Shown piece by piece: positions 6,040-6,914 of a stretch of 6,914 nt of DNA. The stretch is from NCBI GenBank assembly GCA_023260815.1, contig JALQUE010000262.1, positions 1 through 6,914 of the forward strand. The letters are read 5' to 3'. The notes beneath the pieces were generated by a model that was given only the letters and a program-made list of their open reading frames with translations, was not told the origin of the DNA and made no database searches. The DNA comes from Roseovarius sp. Its GTDB lineage: Bacteria > Pseudomonadota > Alphaproteobacteria > Rhodobacterales > Rhodobacteraceae. Numbering within the stretch: position 1 is the stretch's first letter; each line of letters opens with the position of its first letter. A program made the position numbers and the translations under genes.

Positions 6040-6914
6040 ATGCTGGCCTATATCATCCGTCGCGTGTTCCAGTCGTTGCTGGTCCTGCTGATCGTGGGGC
6101 TGGTGGCGTTTTCGATGTTTGCCTTCGTGGGCGACCCGGTCGACAACATGCTGGGTCAGGAACGCACACAGGCCGATATCGAACGTCTGCGCCAGCAACT
6201 TGGCCTTGATCGGCCTTTCATCGTGCAATACTGGCGCTTTCTCGAACAGGCCGCTCAGGGTAATTTCGGCCTCAGCTACCGGCAGGGCCGACCCGTCGCC
6301 GAGATCCTGATGGAGCGCCTGCCAGCCACTCTCGAACTGGCTTTCGTCTCGGGCGTTCTGGCCCTGTTTGGCGGCATCGCCCTTGGCATCTTTACCGCGA
6401 TCCGCCGCCGTGGCACCGCCGCGAATATGATCATGACGCTGTCGCTGATCGGTGTATCGCTGCCCACGTTCCTGATCGGCATCCTGCTGATCTACGTCTT
6501 TTCCGTCGAACTTGGCTGGCTGCCCAGCTTCGGCCGCGGCGAAGTGACCGATCTTGGCGGCTGGACCACGGGCTTTCTGACGGCCAGCGGCCTCAAGGCG
6601 CTGATCCTGCCGGCGATCACCCTTGGGCTTTACCAGATGACGCTGATCATGCGCCTCGTGCGCACCGAGATGCTTGAGGTGCTGCGCATGGATTACATCC
6701 GGTTCGCCCGCGCCCGCGGCATCCGCGAGAAATCGGTCAATTTCCGCCACGCGCTGAAAAACACGCTGGTGCCGGTCATCACCATCACCGGCCTGCAACT
6801 GGGCAGCATCATCGCCTTCGCAATCATCACTGAGACGGTGTTCCAATGGCCCGGCGTCGGCCTTCTTTTCATCAACGCGATCCAATTCGTCGATATCCCG
6901 GTGATGGCCGCCTA
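6040..6914 (+). CDS. ABC transporter permease, DppB/OppB-like, 3'-truncated by the window end
   Basis: The reading frame starts at ATG 6040, with CGGAG 6 bases upstream, and runs open through the window end. It gives 291 residues of a family usually about 310-340 long, so only the last few dozen are missing. Residues 9-31 form the first membrane helix. They are followed by the periplasmic stretch with LGLDRP (55-60) and GNFGLSY (74-80), typical of the N-terminal part of DppB/OppB. Further helices lie near 98-120, 132-155, 186-205 and 243-264. The ATPase-docking EAA loop is clear at about 217-246 (MDYIRFARARG, then RHALKNTLVPV), and ETVFQWPGVG (265-274) follows. It should form the membrane channel with a DppC-like partner encoded beyond the window and take substrate from the family 5 binding protein encoded just upstream. 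The substrate is unknown. Confidence 0.92.
   Translation, partial: MLAYIIRRVFQSLLVLLIVGLVAFSMFAFVGDPVDNMLGQERTQADIERLRQQLGLDRPFIVQYWRFLEQAAQGNFGLSYRQGRPVAEILMERLPATLELAFVSGVLALFGGIALGIFTAIRRRGTAANMIMTLSLIGVSLPTFLIGILLIYVFSVELGWLPSFGRGEVTDLGGWTTGFLTASGLKALILPAITLGLYQMTLIMRLVRTEMLEVLRMDYIRFARARGIREKSVNFRHALKNTLVPVITITGLQLGSIIAFAIITETVFQWPGVGLLFINAIQFVDIPVMAA

Noticed and set aside
5764..6885. Minus-strand open frame of 373 codons spanning the end of the binding protein and the permease
   Set aside because: The translation is low-complexity D/Q/H/A/R, crosses two real genes and the hairpins between them, and has no recognisable domain. It is a shadow.

Overview
The window reads as chromosomal DNA of a marine-type alphaproteobacterium, most likely of the Roseobacter group (Rhodobacteraceae). 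The grounds are high G+C with strong GC bias at third codon positions, a probable trimethylamine N-oxide (TMAO) demethylase, and nutrient ABC transporters of types common in that group. This placement is inference from gene content and composition, not from a phylogenetic marker.

Layout: (1) Positions 1-1581, plus strand, hold the 3' two thirds of a DUF1989 + GcvT fusion enzyme, best called TMAO demethylase Tdm. Its cysteine pattern matches what I recall of the characterised enzyme. (2) Positions 1582-1739 form a short convergent intergenic gap with a GC hairpin and three perfectly phased 11-bp tandem repeats. (3) Positions 1740-3407, minus strand, encode a fused two-domain Fe(III)-type ABC permease (FbpB/HitB class). 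(4) Positions 3538-3915, minus strand, encode a small secreted DUF6746-like protein just upstream of the permease. A strong hairpin and a T-tract lie between the two. (5) Positions 3916-4374 are a 459-bp divergent intergenic region with an AT-rich island, dyads, an 11-bp direct repeat and a possible 23-codon leader ORF. (6) Positions 4375-5952, plus strand, encode a secreted family 5 (DppA/OppA-like) solute-binding protein. It is followed by two tandem hairpins and then (7) the first permease of the same system (DppB-like, 6040 to the window end, truncated).

How the genes fit together: the plus-strand pair on the right is the start of a peptide/opine/nickel-type ABC operon. It would normally continue with a DppC-like permease and one or two ATPases beyond the window. 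The minus-strand pair looks like an iron-uptake fragment, but the permease has no adjacent periplasmic iron-binding protein or ATPase, so its partners must lie elsewhere if it works. The demethylase belongs to C1/methylamine metabolism and probably ends an operon lying to the left. I found no CRISPR array, mobile element, RNA gene or clear novel defence or biosynthetic system. The window is mostly ordinary transport and C1 metabolism, and its least explained parts are the small DUF6746-like gene, the orphan iron permease and the regulatory region at 3916-4374.
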